Of a stretch of 15,772 nucleotides of DNA, positions 14,805-15,772 are shown piece by piece. A program made the position numbers and the translations under genes. Position 1 is the stretch's first letter. Every line of letters begins with the position of its first letter. The DNA comes from CAZTJA01 sp964613745 (GTDB lineage Bacteria > Desulfobacterota > Desulfomonilia > Desulfomonilales > Desulfomonilaceae): assembly GCA_964613745.1 (NCBI GenBank), contig CAZTJA010000070.1, positions 1-15,772 of the forward strand, written 5' to 3'. Below the pieces are notes generated by a model that ran no database searches, was not told the origin of the DNA, and worked only from the letters and a program-made list of their open reading frames with translations.

Positions 14805-15772
14805 ATGTCTTTTCCCGATTTAGAAACGCAAATGGCCAAGATCATGCGTGGGGTTGAGGAAGTCATCAGTGAAGAAGAAATGCGTCAACGCATTCAGTGG
14901 AGCCTAAATACCGGGAATAAGCTGAGGGTCAAATTGGGTGTGGATCCCACTGCCTCCGACATTCACCTGGGACACATGGTTACGATCCGTAAACTCAAGC
15001 ATTTTCAGGACATGGGACATACCGCAATATTTCTGATTGGAGATTTCACTGCAAGGATTGGTGATCCTACTGAGCGCAGCGAAGCTCGAGTCCGTCTGAC
15101 AAAAGAACAAGTATGGGAACACGCTAAGACATTCCGAGAGCAGGTATTCAAGATTCTTGATGAGAAAGAAACGGAAATTCGCAGCAACGGAGAATGGTTC
15201 GATTCAATGACGTTTGCGGATTGCCTCGATTTGGCTTACCGATCAACAGTGGCTCGCATGCTGGAGAGAAACGATTTTGAAAAAAGATTCAAGGACGGCA
15301 ATCCGATCAGCATCACCGAATTCTTATATCCCTTAATGCAGGGCTATGACTCGGTTGCACTGCAGAGTGACGTCGAACTTGGCGGGACTGATCAGAAATT
15401 CAACTTGCTCGCCGGCCGTGATCTTCAGCTTCAACATGACCAGAAGCCTCAAATAGTGCTGATGACCCCGCTCATAGAAGGTCTCGACGGTGCGAAAAAG
15501 ATGAGCAAGACGCAGGGCAACTACATCGCCGTGGATGATACCCCTGCGGACATGTTCGGCAAAACCATGTCCATAAAGGATGATTTGATAATAAAGTATT
15601 TTACTTTGTTGACGGACGTTGATCCCGGAATTATCGAGAATTTCGGAGCTGCGTTACATAATGTAGATGCCCACATGGATCTGAACGACCCCAATCATCC
15701 GATGCAAATTAAGAAGGCTCTTGCCCGCGCAATTGTTACTGAATACCACGGTCCGGCTGCAGCGAAGGAGGG
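14805..15772 (+). CDS. tyrS: Tyrosyl-tRNA synthetase (3' end outside window)
   Basis: 322 codons are visible and the gene runs off the window. It joins tyrosine to tRNA-Tyr in the cytoplasm. Class I motifs are present: HLGH at 54-57 and KMSKT at 232-236. Between them are GDFTARIGDPT, PLMQGYDS and ELGGTDQKFN, which are typical of the TyrS subgroup with the shorter N-terminus (TyrZ-like). AAAGG lies 7 bases before the ATG at 14805; an in-frame ATG at 14781 has no ribosome site. The 138-base gap after the kinase shows no T-box motif that I can see. Confidence 0.95.
   Translation, partial: MSFPDLETQMAKIMRGVEEVISEEEMRQRIQWSLNTGNKLRVKLGVDPTASDIHLGHMVTIRKLKHFQDMGHTAIFLIGDFTARIGDPTERSEARVRLTKEQVWEHAKTFREQVFKILDEKETEIRSNGEWFDSMTFADCLDLAYRSTVARMLERNDFEKRFKDGNPISITEFLYPLMQGYDSVALQSDVELGGTDQKFNLLAGRDLQLQHDQKPQIVLMTPLIEGLDGAKKMSKTQGNYIAVDDTPADMFGKTMSIKDDLIIKYFTLLTDVDPGIIENFGAALHNVDAHMDLNDPNHPMQIKKALARAIVTEYHGPAAAKE

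Noticed and set aside
1..15772. CRISPR array, tRNA, rRNA or insertion sequence
   Set aside because: No direct repeats with regular spacers, no T-loop GGTTCGAATCC-type string in a cloverleaf context, and no transposase or paired terminal repeats were seen.

Overview
The window looks like chromosome from an anaerobic bacterium of the Desulfobacterota (former Deltaproteobacteria) type, perhaps a sulfate-reducing or syntrophic lineage. This is inference from moderate GC, a CooT-type nickel protein, an EhaR-like HAD protein, several unusual domain fusions and a probable selenoprotein. No 16S or other decisive marker is present. Gene pairs alternate in direction, so most gaps are divergent promoters or convergent ends.

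Layout. 1-615 (+) is the 3' end of an unrecognised gene. 675-1413 (-) holds the most unusual locus. It has a ferredoxin domain and a heavy-metal-associated (HMA) domain in one reading frame, interrupted by two UGA codons. The second UGA sits exactly where the first Cys of the HMA CxxC motif belongs. Each UGA is followed, at the same distance, by a 5-bp GC hairpin with a 5-nt CGUGN loop, as expected for bacterial SECIS elements. The simplest reading is one 175-residue protein with two selenocysteines; the more conservative reading is a ferredoxin plus a separate one-Sec HMA protein. Just downstream is a small ORF that continues only through a +1 shift at GGG UGA C. 1576-2550 (+) is a D-2-hydroxyacid dehydrogenase. 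2531-5339 (-) carries a DHH phosphoesterase and a FabI-like/FabZ-like fusion. 5482-8197 (+) carries an orotate-phosphoribosyltransferase-like protein, a structured leader region, ribosomal protein bS21 (rpsU), and a membrane protein joining a rhodanese to an isoprenylcysteine-methyltransferase-like domain. 8213-10222 (-) is a PfkB-kinase/HAD-phosphatase pair. 10369-11976 (+) is a GT-C membrane glycosyltransferase, followed by a candidate small RNA with its own promoter. 12369-13131 (-) is an HNH endonuclease and a CooT-family protein. 13317-14666 (+) is a Ser/Thr kinase with a C-terminal cyclic-nucleotide-binding domain. 14805 to the window end is tyrS, cut off at its 3' end.

The genes do not form one pathway. 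tyrS and rpsU are housekeeping genes; the others are small accessory units. The selenoprotein locus is the best candidate for something undescribed: a small electron-transfer domain with an Asp in place of one cluster Cys, tied to a metal- or redox-binding Sec-x-x-Cys domain.
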